The notes beneath the pieces were generated by a model that was not told where the DNA came from, did not search any database, and was given only the letters and a program-made list of their open reading frames with translations. From Clostridia bacterium (GTDB taxonomy: Bacteria; Bacillota; Clostridia; Christensenellales; Borkfalkiaceae), in the NCBI GenBank assembly GCA_017625565.1, contig JAGAKN010000022.1, positions 21,259 through 85,258 of the forward strand: DNA of 64,000 bases, written 5' to 3'. Numbering within the stretch: position 1 is the stretch's first letter; each line of letters starts with the position of its first letter. This document shows positions 39,688-48,959 of this stretch, in pieces. A program made the translations under genes and the position numbers.

Positions 39688-41415
39688 TTACGCGTTGGGT
39701 TTATAGCAGTTGCATGCCTTACCGCTCGGTAAAAAGCCCGTATCCGAGCATTTTGGACAGGAAAATTGCGGAGAAAGTTGCGCTTCGTCGATCCCTAAAA
39801 CGGATAAAATCGCTTTGCGTTCGGACAACAAATCCGCTTTTTCTTTGGTTAAGGTAGGGAGAGTGACGGGCTCGAAAACTTCCGCTTTCGCAAGCGCGAT
39901 TTCCATTTTCGAAAGCTTTGCCGTAATCTCTTTAAAGCGCGCGTTGCCGTTGGCTTTCGCCAAATACTTATCCGCGCGCGATTGCGCCTTTTCGCGGAGC
40001 AACGCATAGTAGCGCTCTCTATCCGATTTTGCGTTTACCGCTTCCAACTTGGCGTTCTGATAGGGGGCAGGCGCGCCCGTTGCGCCGAACGTCGGCGTCG
40101 TGGGGATCGCGCTTACTTCGTAGATTTCCGCGCGTTTCCAGTTGGATAAAATTTTATTCATATAGGGGATCGGATTGCTACTAAACGCACTTTGCTTTGT
40201 GGCTTCCAAAATCATCGCGTCGTTGAATTTCCAGTCGCGCCAAGTCGTGACCATGGCAAGGTTGGCAGGCGTTTTACGCAATCCGCCACAAATTTCTTGC
40301 ATTTTGCTAAACAACTTCAGTTCGTCGTTCTTTTCTTTCAAAAATTCCTTGACGCCGTCGCGGGAAACGTTGCCGTCTGCGAACAGTTGGCTAACAAGCG
40401 TATGCATTCCGTCGAAAGTTCCTCGCTCCGTTTTCATGCAATAGAGTGCCAAATCGAGCAGGGAGTTTTCGTCAAAGCCGTAGTTGTACCATTTTTCCGT
40501 GTATTCGTCGATAAAAGGCGTGGGATTTTGCACTTTCGCGCCCAGCTTTCTACCGATGCGGAAGGTCAAATTCGCCAAAGTTTCGCGGTCGGTGAGATAG
40601 CTGTCGATTTCGTCGGCAGTGAGTTTGCCTTTCCCGTATAATTCTTCCAACGTGAGATCGAGCGCGTTCATCGTTCCGCGCTTGAGCTTTTTCGCCGTTA
40701 TCATCACGCCGTCTTTCGAAAACCCGAGCGTTTCCGTCCATTTTTTATAGAGCGCGTAATCGGTTTCGTCGGGCGTACGTTGCACGGACATTGCGGAAAA
40801 TACCGCCAAAAGTTCTTTTTCGTGCGCGTTGTAGTTGGAAAGCTCTTTTTCGATTTGCTCGTACGTAGACAAGCCTGTGCGGAGTAATTTTCTCGCTTTG
40901 TTGAAAATATAGGACGGGGAAACGGCTTCGCCTTGTTTGTTGATGCAGTATTCTGCAACGAGCAAAAGGGCTTGCTGTTGCATAGACGTTTCTTCCAGGA
41001 ATTGCATGTACTTGACGTACTCGCCTGCGGAAACGAACTTCCCGACTTTTTGCATAATCCGTTGCAGTTCCTTGTTGAAATCGGCGTATTGCTCATAGCG
41101 GATTTTCTTGGGTTTGCCCATGGTAGTGCGGACGGGCAAGTATTGCACCGTGAACGGATCTTTGGAAAGGATCGCTACGAGATCGTAGTCTTCCCAAAAC
41201 GCGAACGCTTGCATAATTTTCTCTTCCGTCGTTTTCAAGACTTCCGCCATAGAACGTATCCCGAATTCGGTGCTGGTATTTTGGCACAAAAACAATCCGT
41301 AAAGGTATACTTTTACGGCAAAGTCGTCCGCTTCGGGCAAATATTTCGTGATAAATTTGTTTTCCACGATCGTATACGCGCTGTCAAAGTCTTTGGAAAG
41401 AGAACAAAACGCCAT
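39688..41415 (-). CDS. DnaD/DnaB-domain replication protein with C-terminal zinc motif
   Basis: 575 aa. The N-terminal part (residues 1-120) resembles the winged-helix region of DnaB/DnaD initiation proteins. Two DnaD-like helical domains follow (YNYGFDENSLLDLALYCM and the TWRDWKFNDAMILEATKQSAFSSNPIPYMNKILSNW core, the latter typical of DnaD_2). The C terminus ends CPKCSDTGFLPSGKACNCY, a CX2C-CXC zinc motif like those at the N terminus of DnaC/DnaI helicase loaders. Family members remodel DNA at origins and help load helicase. ATG 41415 follows GGGGG; the frame up to 41490 has no ribosome site. Confidence 0.82.
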   Translation of the reverse strand: MAFCSLSKDFDSAYTIVENKFITKYLPEADDFAVKVYLYGLFLCQNTSTEFGIRSMAEVLKTTEEKIMQAFAFWEDYDLVAILSKDPFTVQYLPVRTTMGKPKKIRYEQYADFNKELQRIMQKVGKFVSAGEYVKYMQFLEETSMQQQALLLVAEYCINKQGEAVSPSYIFNKARKLLRTGLSTYEQIEKELSNYNAHEKELLAVFSAMSVQRTPDETDYALYKKWTETLGFSKDGVMITAKKLKRGTMNALDLTLEELYGKGKLTADEIDSYLTDRETLANLTFRIGRKLGAKVQNPTPFIDEYTEKWYNYGFDENSLLDLALYCMKTERGTFDGMHTLVSQLFADGNVSRDGVKEFLKEKNDELKLFSKMQEICGGLRKTPANLAMVTTWRDWKFNDAMILEATKQSAFSSNPIPYMNKILSNWKRAEIYEVSAIPTTPTFGATGAPAPYQNAKLEAVNAKSDRERYYALLREKAQSRADKYLAKANGNARFKEITAKLSKMEIALAKAEVFEPVTLPTLTKEKADLLSERKAILSVLGIDEAQLSPQFSCPKCSDTGFLPSGKACNCYKPNA

Positions 41416-41477
41416 GGTTTCCCCCTGATTTTCTTTGTGAAGAATGTGAAAAATTTCGTTCTTTCTTTCAAGAATTC

Positions 41478-41506
41478 TTGCATTCTTCAAAGAAATAGTG
41501 TATAAT
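41478..41506 (+). promoter_or_regulatory. Promoter of sbcDC
   Basis: TTGCAT (41478-41483), 17 bp, TATAAT (41501-41506), about 150 bp before sbcD and divergent from the DnaD-like gene promoter. Confidence 0.65.
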
Positions 41507-41553
41507 AAAACAGTATAGTAGTCTTAATGCCCTTTTTTGAAAAGAGTACGTCT

Positions 41554-41582
41554 ATTATACCTGTTTTCCAAATCAAAAGCAA
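41554..41582 (-). promoter_or_regulatory. Promoter of the DnaD-like gene
   Basis: On the minus strand TTGCTT (41577-41582), 17 bp, TATAAT (41554-41559). The sbcD and dnaD-like transcripts start inward past each other and overlap by about 35 bp. Confidence 0.7.
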
Positions 41583-41654
41583 GGCGTTTTGATAGGGATT
41601 TTGAAATTTTCAAAAAAAGTCGAAAAGCGACGCCAAACGAAAGGGGGAAGTAAA

Positions 41655-42821
41655 GTGAAAATTCTGCACACGTCCGATTGGCATATAGGTAAACGGCTGA
41701 TGGGACGGGAACGCTTGGACGAGCAAGCGGAAGTATTCGACGAAATCGTCCGTATTTGCGACGAAGAAAACGTGGAACTTGTTTTGCTCGCAGGCGACGT
41801 GTTCGACACGTATACCCCTAGCGCGGATGCCGAAGCGTTGTTCTTCCACGCGGTAAAACGTTTGTCGGGGGAGAACCGCGCGGTGCTACTCATTAGCGGA
41901 AATCACGACGACGGCGTACGCTTGTCCGCGGTAAAACCGCTCGCGGAAGAGTACGGGATTTATATCGTCGGGAACGACCGTTTGCCGTTGCTGACCTGCG
42001 CGGTCGATGCTCGTCCCCGTCCGATCCGTTCGGGAAAAGGGTTTGCGGAATTTGAAAACCGCATCGGGGAACGGGTGTTCGTTTCTACGTTGCCCTATCC
42101 CAACGAAGCGCGTTTCAAAGAAGAAAAATCCGATCTTCCCTACGTGGAGCGTATGCAACGTTGGATGCAGGAGTGCGCCGACGGGAACGAAAACCATTTG
42201 CCATCCGTATTTATGGCGCATTTGTTTGCGCTCGGCGGAGAAGTGTCCGACGGGGAACGGGAAATTGATCTTGGCGGAGCGCGGGCGATCCCCGTAGACG
42301 CCTTTCCAAAGAGCGATTACGTTGCGCTTGGGCATTTGCACAAGAAACAACGCATGGGCAAGGGGCATTGTTATTACAGCGGTTCGCCTTTGCAGTATGC
42401 CTTTGACGAACGCGCGGACAAGTCGGTAAAAGTATTCGATTTGACGAAAGACGGCGTGGGGAATTTACACGACGTAGCCTTGACGAAAGGCAAGCGTTTG
42501 GTGCGCTTGGAAGCGGACGGCGTCGAACAGGCGTTGGGGCTTTTGGATGCGTATCCCGAAGCGTTGGTTGAATTAAAACTCTTTTTGTCTGCGCCGTTGA
42601 CGGCTACGGACGCCGGGCGGTTGGCGGAGAAAGGCAATCTTGTATCGCTCGTTCCCGACGTGCGTACGGAAGAGAAATGGGAATTTACTTCCCGAAAAGG
42701 CCTGTCGGAAGAAGAACTTTTCCGTATGTATTACCGTTCGGTATACAATGCGGACCCGAAAGAAGAAATTCAGACGTTGTTTTTAAAAACGCTGTCGGAA
42801 TTGGAAGAGAGCGACGCGTGA
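41655..42821 (+). CDS. sbcD: Nuclease subunit SbcD (Mre11-like)
   Basis: 388 aa. Metallophosphoesterase motifs in order: LHTSDWHIGKRL (residues 4-15), LLAGDVFDTYTP, ISGNHDDGVRL, MAHLFALGG and ALGHLHKKQRMG. With SbcC it cuts hairpins and processes protein-blocked DNA ends. Start at GTG 41655 after GGGGG: this places SDWH at the usual distance from the N terminus, and the alternative TTG at 41589 would add 22 non-conserved residues. sbcC follows after 28 bp. Confidence 0.93.
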   Translation: MKILHTSDWHIGKRLMGRERLDEQAEVFDEIVRICDEENVELVLLAGDVFDTYTPSADAEALFFHAVKRLSGENRAVLLISGNHDDGVRLSAVKPLAEEYGIYIVGNDRLPLLTCAVDARPRPIRSGKGFAEFENRIGERVFVSTLPYPNEARFKEEKSDLPYVERMQRWMQECADGNENHLPSVFMAHLFALGGEVSDGEREIDLGGARAIPVDAFPKSDYVALGHLHKKQRMGKGHCYYSGSPLQYAFDERADKSVKVFDLTKDGVGNLHDVALTKGKRLVRLEADGVEQALGLLDAYPEALVELKLFLSAPLTATDAGRLAEKGNLVSLVPDVRTEEKWEFTSRKGLSEEELFRMYYRSVYNADPKEEIQTLFLKTLSELEESDA

Positions 42822-42849
42822 CGCGTCAAAGCAAAGGACGGTAAAGTCA

Positions 42850-45450
42850 ATGAAACCCGTACGTTTGGAATTTTGCGGTATTCATAGTTTCTCGGAAAAA
42901 GCGGTGATTGATTTTCGCGCGCTTTTGTCGGGGGGCGTATTCGGGATTTTCGGGGATACGGGTAGCGGAAAAAGTACGATTTTGGACTGTATGCACTTGG
43001 CGTTATACGGCAGGATCGAACGCGGAAGCGGAGCGATGGCGGAGTGTATTCACTACGGTATGGATAGCGCGTACGTGGAATTTGAGTTTGAAATTCTCGA
43101 AAAGGGCAACCGCAACACCTATCGTGTGCGTCGGGAAATTAAGAGAAAAAACAACGCGACGAAAGCCTTTTTATACGGGGCGTCGGGGGACGGCTGGTTG
43201 GCGATTGCCGACGGTACGCGCGACGTAAACGCTCGGTTGGAAGAAATTATCGGTTTGACGTTCGACGATTTTAAGATGTGTATCGCGTTGCCCCAGGGGG
43301 ATTTTGCGGCGCTCGTCAAAGCGCCCACGTCGGAACGGGTAAAGCTTGTAGCGCGGTTGTTTAATTTGGAAAAGTATGGGGAGCGGTTTTCAAAATCCGT
43401 CAACGCGCAGTATTTCGCTGTCGAACGGGAAGAGGAAACTTTGCTTGCGAGAATGGGCGAAAACGCCGAAGGTAGCGAGGAGAAAATTGCCGAAAAAGAA
43501 CGGGAAATCCAAGCGGACGAACAGGCGCTAAAGCAAGCGGAAACGCGTTTGAAACTTGTAGAAAACGGGTATGAGAAAGCCAAAGCTTTGCAGGACGAAA
43601 AAAGGCTTTACGAAGAAACTTGTCGGCGGTTTGAAACGCTCGGCGCTCAGTTGGAAGTGATGCAAGAAAAACGACGGCTTTTGGAACGAATTCCGTCGGC
43701 AAAAGCGGTGGATCGCGAATACCGCGCGGTGGAGAACAATCTCCGTCAACAAGCGGAAACAAAACGCAATTTGCGTTCGGCGGAGCTTGCTTGGGAACAG
43801 GCGAAAACGCTTTTGACAAGCGCGCAAACGGAGCTTGAAAACGGGGAATTTGACGAGAGAATTTTACAAATTTCACTCAAGATCGGGAAATTGCAAGACG
43901 CGCAAGGGGACATACTCGTTGCGGAAAAGGCGAAAGGGGATTTGGAGAACTGTCGGACGCAGTTTAAAGCGCTCGAAAAACAATGCCCCAAGGAAGATTT
44001 CGACGGGCAACGGAGCGTTTTGGAAGCGCAAATGGACGCGCTTGGCGCGGACGAGAACTTGGCGGAATACGTCAAACACCATTTTAAGGATATGCTACTT
44101 GCGGAAGAGTACGCGGAATTCCGAGCGGATTTACGGGGCTTGGCGGAAAAACACCCCGTTATTCAGACGGACGTGGAACGGTTGTTGCAAAAATATACCT
44201 TCGCAAACCGTATGGGTGACGAAGAAAAAGTGCTCGACGTCGGGAAATTGCAAGTGGCATTCAAGGAAATCGAACGCAAGCGCAAGCTTGTGAAAGCCGA
44301 AATAGAAAGTTTGGAAAAGCGTAAGCGTGCGTACGAAGAAAACGAGTTAAAAAAATCTGCTTTAAGCGAGCGTGGGAAAACGTTAAGACAGGCGTACGAG
44401 CTTGCGATCGAGAAAATCCAAAGTGTGCAAGGGTTGGGGAATTTGCAGGATTTGGAACGGGAATTACAATCGTTGCAATCGCAAAAAAGCTCGGCGCAGG
44501 CGAAGAAAGACGGGGCGCAGGAACAAGAAAAACGTACTGTGACGGAACTTGAAAAACAACGTGGGCTTTTGGCGACGTATGAAAAAGACGAAAAGGGCTT
44601 GCGAGAGAATGTGCAAACGGCTTTGGCGGAATACGCATTCGAAAGCGTGGATACGGCAAGAGAACTCTTGCAAAAAGCAGGCGACGAAAACGCCGTAAAA
44701 AGGGCTTGCGACGAATTTTTCGAACGGTACGCGTTCTATAAAAACAAGCTCGCGGAAACGGACGAGAAAAAGTTTGCAGAATACGACGAAAGCGCCGTAC
44801 GTCAAGCGATCGAAAACTTAGAAAACGCAAAGACGGAGAAAAACCTTTTGACAGGGAAACTTGCTACAGGCAAGGCGGAATGGGAGCGTTTGCAAAGACT
44901 TCGGGAAAAATATCTCGATATGGCGAAAGAGTTGCGAGAGATCCGAAAACGCAAAGACGTTTGCGACGAATTGCGCCAGCTGGTAAAAAGCAATCGGTTT
45001 TTGGAATTTATCGCTTGCGAGTATTTACAAGAAATTTGCGGACAAGCGAGCCGTACGTTGTTGTCGTTGACAAGTGGAAGATATTTTCTCCGCTACGACG
45101 AGAAGTTTATGGTCGGGGACAATCTCGACGGGGGGAACTTACGCGCGGTAAAGACGCTCTCGGGAGGGGAAACCTTTCTCGTTTCGCTGTCGCTAGCCTT
45201 GTCGCTGAGCGCGACGATCTGCCAGCAAGCTCTGCGTCCGATCGAATTCTTCTTCTTGGACGAAGGGTTTGGGACGTTGGATGGGAAACTGGTCGAAACG
45301 GTAATGGACGTGCTGGGAAAACTCGGTAAGGAGTTTACGGTAGGGTTGATTTCTCACGTCGAAGAACTAAAACACAGGATCGATAATAAAATATTGGTGA
45401 CGGGCGCAACGGAAACACACGGATCGAGCGTGCGGATCGTCCGTTATTAA
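42850..45450 (+). CDS. sbcC: ATPase subunit SbcC (Rad50-like), apparently without zinc hook
   Basis: 866 aa, shorter than the usual 1000 or so. Walker A is GIFGDTGSGKSTILD (residues about 34-48), the Q-loop is ALPQGDFAALVKAPTSERVKL, the signature is KTLSGGETFLVSLSLALSLS, and Walker B is FFLDEGFGTLD. Two long coiled coils (Glu/Lys/Gln-rich, about 170-330 and 470-690) flank the centre. The CxxC zinc hook expected at the coiled-coil tip is not seen; the middle holds only isolated Cys (QCPKED). Partner of SbcD in the same operon. Confidence 0.93.
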   Translation: MKPVRLEFCGIHSFSEKAVIDFRALLSGGVFGIFGDTGSGKSTILDCMHLALYGRIERGSGAMAECIHYGMDSAYVEFEFEILEKGNRNTYRVRREIKRKNNATKAFLYGASGDGWLAIADGTRDVNARLEEIIGLTFDDFKMCIALPQGDFAALVKAPTSERVKLVARLFNLEKYGERFSKSVNAQYFAVEREEETLLARMGENAEGSEEKIAEKEREIQADEQALKQAETRLKLVENGYEKAKALQDEKRLYEETCRRFETLGAQLEVMQEKRRLLERIPSAKAVDREYRAVENNLRQQAETKRNLRSAELAWEQAKTLLTSAQTELENGEFDERILQISLKIGKLQDAQGDILVAEKAKGDLENCRTQFKALEKQCPKEDFDGQRSVLEAQMDALGADENLAEYVKHHFKDMLLAEEYAEFRADLRGLAEKHPVIQTDVERLLQKYTFANRMGDEEKVLDVGKLQVAFKEIERKRKLVKAEIESLEKRKRAYEENELKKSALSERGKTLRQAYELAIEKIQSVQGLGNLQDLERELQSLQSQKSSAQAKKDGAQEQEKRTVTELEKQRGLLATYEKDEKGLRENVQTALAEYAFESVDTARELLQKAGDENAVKRACDEFFERYAFYKNKLAETDEKKFAEYDESAVRQAIENLENAKTEKNLLTGKLATGKAEWERLQRLREKYLDMAKELREIRKRKDVCDELRQLVKSNRFLEFIACEYLQEICGQASRTLLSLTSGRYFLRYDEKFMVGDNLDGGNLRAVKTLSGGETFLVSLSLALSLSATICQQALRPIEFFFLDEGFGTLDGKLVETVMDVLGKLGKEFTVGLISHVEELKHRIDNKILVTGATETHGSSVRIVRY

Positions 45451-45481
45451 ACGAAAAATTCTTTTGGACGGAAAGGGTGAA

Positions 45482-47227
45482 ATGACTGCAAAAAGCAAGG
45501 AAATGAAAGACCGCATTATCGTTAGCGCGATTTCTTTATGGAAGAAATACGATTTAAAAACGCCTTTAGGCGCAAGCGAATGGGGCATCGAAGAAAAAGA
45601 CGGGGAGTATCGTTCCCACGTTTCCTATTCGGGACACACGGTATCGGACGGTAGCGTGCGTATTTACGCGCGGTTTTGCAAGCCTTTGCATACGTCGAAG
45701 GGGAATGATAAATACCCTACGATCCTGTTGCTCCCCGACGCAGGGAAAGCAACCGACGAAGAACTGATGGAGTACTTCGTGGAAAAAGGCTACGCTGTGT
45801 TGATGCCCGATTATTCAGGGAAGTGCGAGTCCGACGGGGAAAACGTTTTGCGTACCATTTATCCGCAATCACTCGATTACGGAAATTACGAACGGGCGCA
45901 GGGTTTGTACGGATTGCACGAAGTAGACGTAGACGGATCGTCTTGGTTCGAATGGACGTACGTCGCGCTCTATTCGATTGAATATTTGAAATCTCGCGTG
46001 GACGTTGGGGATATCGGCGTCGTCGGGATTAGAAAGGGCGGAGAAATCGCTTGGCAAACGATGCTTTCCCCCGACGTGAAATGCGGTGTGCCGATCAATG
46101 CGGCGGGCTGGCGTTCGTTTTTGCACCTTGCCAAATTCGGGGACGATATCGCACACAATTTAAGCGACGACAGACGTCGGTATATTGCGGCGGCGGAAGC
46201 ACAATCGTACGCTCCGTACGTAAAATGTCCGGTGTTGATGCTCTGCGCTTTGCGCGATTGGGAGTTTGATTGCGATCGGGCGTACGACACCTATTCTCGG
46301 ATCGGGAATTCGGACGGAAACGCGCTCGTATATTCTGCAGATAGCGGAGCGTGTATCGGCGCGACGGCGATTGCGGATATGGAATTATTCTTGGAAAAGA
46401 ACTTGAAGGGCAGAGAAATTTATATTCCCGATACTTTGAACCTGACGCTGAAAGAAGTGAGCGACGGTTTGGAAGTGGAAGTGGAGTTCGACAAAGAAGG
46501 GATTTTGGAAGAAGCGGGCGTGTTTTATGCGGAAGCGGACGCGCGAACAAAATCGACTTATCGGGATTGGCATCGAATTTATAAAGTAGAAGGGCGTGCT
46601 GTGAAAAACGGAAAGACGAACTTTAAAATCGTCCCGTTTGCAGGTGCGACGGCGGTATTTGCTTATGCGTATGCAAAATACATCAACGGTTTTTGCGTCA
46701 TGTCGAAAATTACCTGCAAACGCCGTTCGAAACCCAACCCTTCGGCTGTGAAGAGTAGAATGCTCTTTACAGGCAAAGAGATGGATACGTTTGGGATTGC
46801 ACAGCACGAAGCATATTCCGTCGGTGGAATTTTAATGGAACGGGAAACGTTGCCGAAAATCACCTACGGCTACGGGGATATCCAAGGCGCGTATTCCGTC
46901 AGCGGAATTAAGACGTATAAAATCAGTTCGCCTAAATACGTTCCTGAAGAAAATGCGTTGTTGGAATTCGACGCATATTCCAAGGAAACACAGGAGTTGA
47001 TCGTTTCGGTGGAAGTTTCCGACTTAAAGGCGGGCGACGAAAAATATACCTGTGTCGTTGAAATAAACGGCGGTGGAAAATGGAAGCGCACGATTTTGCG
47101 CGCCGTGGATTTTAAGAGCATGACGAACGGGAAACCTTTGGAGAATTTCCGCAAAGGTAGCGCGTTGTCGTTTGAGAGTATGGAACAGGAAAAGGAGTTT
47201 TCCATCACGAACATTCTTTGGTTATAA
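45482..47227 (+). CDS. Alpha/beta-hydrolase-like protein with Ser-to-Arg change at the nucleophile
   Basis: 581 aa. Residues about 50-320 form an alpha/beta hydrolase core (ILLLPDAGKATDEELMEYFVEKGYAVLMPDYSG, then IGVVGIRKGGEIAWQTM). The nucleophile elbow of related BAAT/dienelactone-hydrolase proteins reads GxSKGxE; here it is GIRKGG with Arg184 (AGA at 46031-46033) where Ser is expected. A later LMLCALRDWEFDCDRAYDTYSRI matches the acid region. The last 260 residues are beta-rich domains of unknown role. No signal peptide. ATG 45482 has AAGGGTG just upstream. Follows sbcC by 31 bp, possibly in the same transcript. Confidence 0.75.
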   Translation: MTAKSKEMKDRIIVSAISLWKKYDLKTPLGASEWGIEEKDGEYRSHVSYSGHTVSDGSVRIYARFCKPLHTSKGNDKYPTILLLPDAGKATDEELMEYFVEKGYAVLMPDYSGKCESDGENVLRTIYPQSLDYGNYERAQGLYGLHEVDVDGSSWFEWTYVALYSIEYLKSRVDVGDIGVVGIRKGGEIAWQTMLSPDVKCGVPINAAGWRSFLHLAKFGDDIAHNLSDDRRRYIAAAEAQSYAPYVKCPVLMLCALRDWEFDCDRAYDTYSRIGNSDGNALVYSADSGACIGATAIADMELFLEKNLKGREIYIPDTLNLTLKEVSDGLEVEVEFDKEGILEEAGVFYAEADARTKSTYRDWHRIYKVEGRAVKNGKTNFKIVPFAGATAVFAYAYAKYINGFCVMSKITCKRRSKPNPSAVKSRMLFTGKEMDTFGIAQHEAYSVGGILMERETLPKITYGYGDIQGAYSVSGIKTYKISSPKYVPEENALLEFDAYSKETQELIVSVEVSDLKAGDEKYTCVVEINGGGKWKRTILRAVDFKSMTNGKPLENFRKGSALSFESMEQEKEFSITNILWL

Positions 47228-47237
47228 GGGATAGAGT

Positions 47238-47423
47238 ATGTACGAGTTGTATTCGGTAATCACGATGAAAAAACCGCATCCCTGTGGTGGTAGGGAGTGG
47301 ACGGTCGTACGCGTAGGCGCGGACGTGAAATTGCAATGCGTACAATGTGGGAAATACGTAAACTTAACGCGCGACGAACTGAAAAAACGCGCGAAGTCTA
47401 CGGGAACAGATCGCAAGGAGTAA
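47238..47423 (+). CDS. DUF951 family small zinc-ribbon-like protein
   Basis: 61 aa. MKKPHPCGGREWTVVRVGADVKLQCVQCGKYVNL is the DUF951 signature, with Cys at positions suited to zinc binding (PHPCGG...CVQC). Family function is unknown; it is often near ribosome or chromosome genes in Bacillota. The family normally begins near VITMKKPHPCGG, so starting at 47265 (ATG of MKKPH) is also possible. It ends 2 bp before lepB. Confidence 0.85.
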   Translation: MYELYSVITMKKPHPCGGREWTVVRVGADVKLQCVQCGKYVNLTRDELKKRAKSTGTDRKE

Positions 47424-47425
47424 GT

Positions 47426-48067
47426 ATGCAGGATAGAGAATTGCGCGATAGCGAACTGTATGAATCGCGTTTTCAATTTAAAGAACGTCGTTCGACGCAT
47501 CGGTTTTATTTGATCATACTAACGGTGATATTTGCCTTGCTCACCTTGCGGATGTATTGGACGAAAACGTTCGGTGGGGTGGAAGTAGACGGCTCGTCTA
47601 TGTGCAACACGTTGCAGGACGGGGAGAAACTGTTGATGAAATACGTGGACGACGCGGATGATTTGGATTACGGGGATATCATCGTCGTGTACGTAGGCGA
47701 CTACGAAGAATGCAAAGGGATGAAAAGCGATTTCCTGATTAAACGTTTGATTGCCAAGGAAGGAGATCGCGTACGTTGCACGGACGGACAAGTGGAAATC
47801 TGCTATTACGGGACGGGTACGTTCGTGCCACTCGACGAACCGTATGCGTATTATGAAAATATCGAAGACTACGATTTTGAAGAATATTTCGTGGACGTCG
47901 GCGAGATCTTTTTCTTAGGAGATAACCGAAACAACAGTTGTGACAGTCGCTATAAAGAAACTTACGGCTCGCATTTGACCAAATTATATAAGGCGGACGA
48001 CGTTGTCGGGATCGTTCCGGAATGGGCGATCAAGTATCGGAAATGGATTAAAAAAATATTATTTTAA
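47426..48067 (+). CDS. lepB: Signal peptidase I
   Basis: 213 aa. An N-terminal membrane anchor (FYLIILTVIFALLTLRMYW, about residues 27-45) is followed by the catalytic domain: VDGSSMCNTLQDGEKLLM with the nucleophile Ser (usual SMxPT is SMCNT), FLIKRLIAKEGDRV with the general-base Lys, and FFLGDNRNNSCDSRY. It removes signal peptides of exported proteins. ATG 47426 follows AAGGAG; the longer frame from 47297 overlaps the DUF951 gene and is rejected. Confidence 0.92.
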   Translation: MQDRELRDSELYESRFQFKERRSTHRFYLIILTVIFALLTLRMYWTKTFGGVEVDGSSMCNTLQDGEKLLMKYVDDADDLDYGDIIVVYVGDYEECKGMKSDFLIKRLIAKEGDRVRCTDGQVEICYYGTGTFVPLDEPYAYYENIEDYDFEEYFVDVGEIFFLGDNRNNSCDSRYKETYGSHLTKLYKADDVVGIVPEWAIKYRKWIKKILF

Positions 48068-48102
48068 AAAATCAAATTATTTTATGAAGGAGAAATAAGG
48101 AT

Positions 48103-48948
48103 ATGGCTATTCGTATAACGGCAGACAGTTCTTGCGATTTAGGGGAATTCGCTGAAAAGCGGAATATCGGCGTATTGCCGATGACGGTAATTTTGGATTC
48201 GACCATTTACCACGACGGCGTGGACGTGACGCCACAAGATATTTTTGCGTTCGTGGGGGAAAAGAAAGTTTTGCCGAAAACAAGCGCGATGAGCGTGGAA
48301 GAATATAAGACCTTCTTCCAAGAACAGTTGGCATTCGGCGACGAAATTTTGCATTTTAATATTTCTGCAAAGAGTTCGGTTTCTTATAATAACGCAAAAG
48401 TGGCTGCGGAAGCGTTCGGGGGAAAAGTGCGCGTCGTGGACAGTAAAGCGTTGTCGACGGGACAAGGTTTGCTCGCGTTAAAGGCGGCGGATCTTCGCGA
48501 TCAAGGCAAGTCGATCGACGAGATCGAAGAAACCGTTTTGTCGTTGCGCGACAAAGTGAATACGTCGTTTATCCCCGACAGTTTGGAATATTTGCATAAG
48601 GGCGGTCGCGTTTCGGGTATGGTAAAAACGGTAGCGAGCGTGTTCAAAATTCATCCGCTGATTCAAATGAACGACGGACAACTTGTGCCAGGCGAAAAAT
48701 ATAGGGGTAAGATGGAAATCATCATCAAGAAATATATCGAAGATTTGCGTAATACGTATCCGAACTACGATAAAACCCGTTGTTTCGTCACGCACTCGTC
48801 CGCGGATCAAGAACTTGTGGACGTTGCGAAAGAAAAAGTGCAAGAACTCTTCGAATTCGACGAGATTTTGGAAACGGTTGCAGGCGCGGTGGTCACCAGC
48901 CATTGCGGACGGAATACGCTTGGGGTATTGTTTATTTATCAAGACTAA
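48103..48948 (+). CDS. DegV family fatty-acid-binding protein (copy 2)
   Basis: 281 aa. ITADSSCDLGEFAEKRNIGVLPMTVILD, HFNISAKSSVSYNNAKVAAE, SLEYLHKGGRVSGMVKTVAS and C-terminal VTSHCGRNTLGVLF are DegV motifs for binding one fatty acid. It differs clearly from the copy at 4190, which suggests different acyl preferences, as for FakB1/FakB2 pairs. AAGGAGAAATAAGG precedes the ATG. Confidence 0.9.
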   Translation: MAIRITADSSCDLGEFAEKRNIGVLPMTVILDSTIYHDGVDVTPQDIFAFVGEKKVLPKTSAMSVEEYKTFFQEQLAFGDEILHFNISAKSSVSYNNAKVAAEAFGGKVRVVDSKALSTGQGLLALKAADLRDQGKSIDEIEETVLSLRDKVNTSFIPDSLEYLHKGGRVSGMVKTVASVFKIHPLIQMNDGQLVPGEKYRGKMEIIIKKYIEDLRNTYPNYDKTRCFVTHSSADQELVDVAKEKVQELFEFDEILETVAGAVVTSHCGRNTLGVLFIYQD

Positions 48949-48959
48949 AGGAGAAGACG

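Noticed and set aside
41589..41654. TTG start for SbcD at 41589
   Set aside because: GTG 41655 has a GGGGG ribosome site and places the metal motif at the usual distance from the N terminus.
43119..44830. Several long minus-strand frames inside sbcC
   Set aside because: They arise from the Glu/Lys-rich coiled-coil codons on the other strand; biased Phe/Ser/Arg composition.
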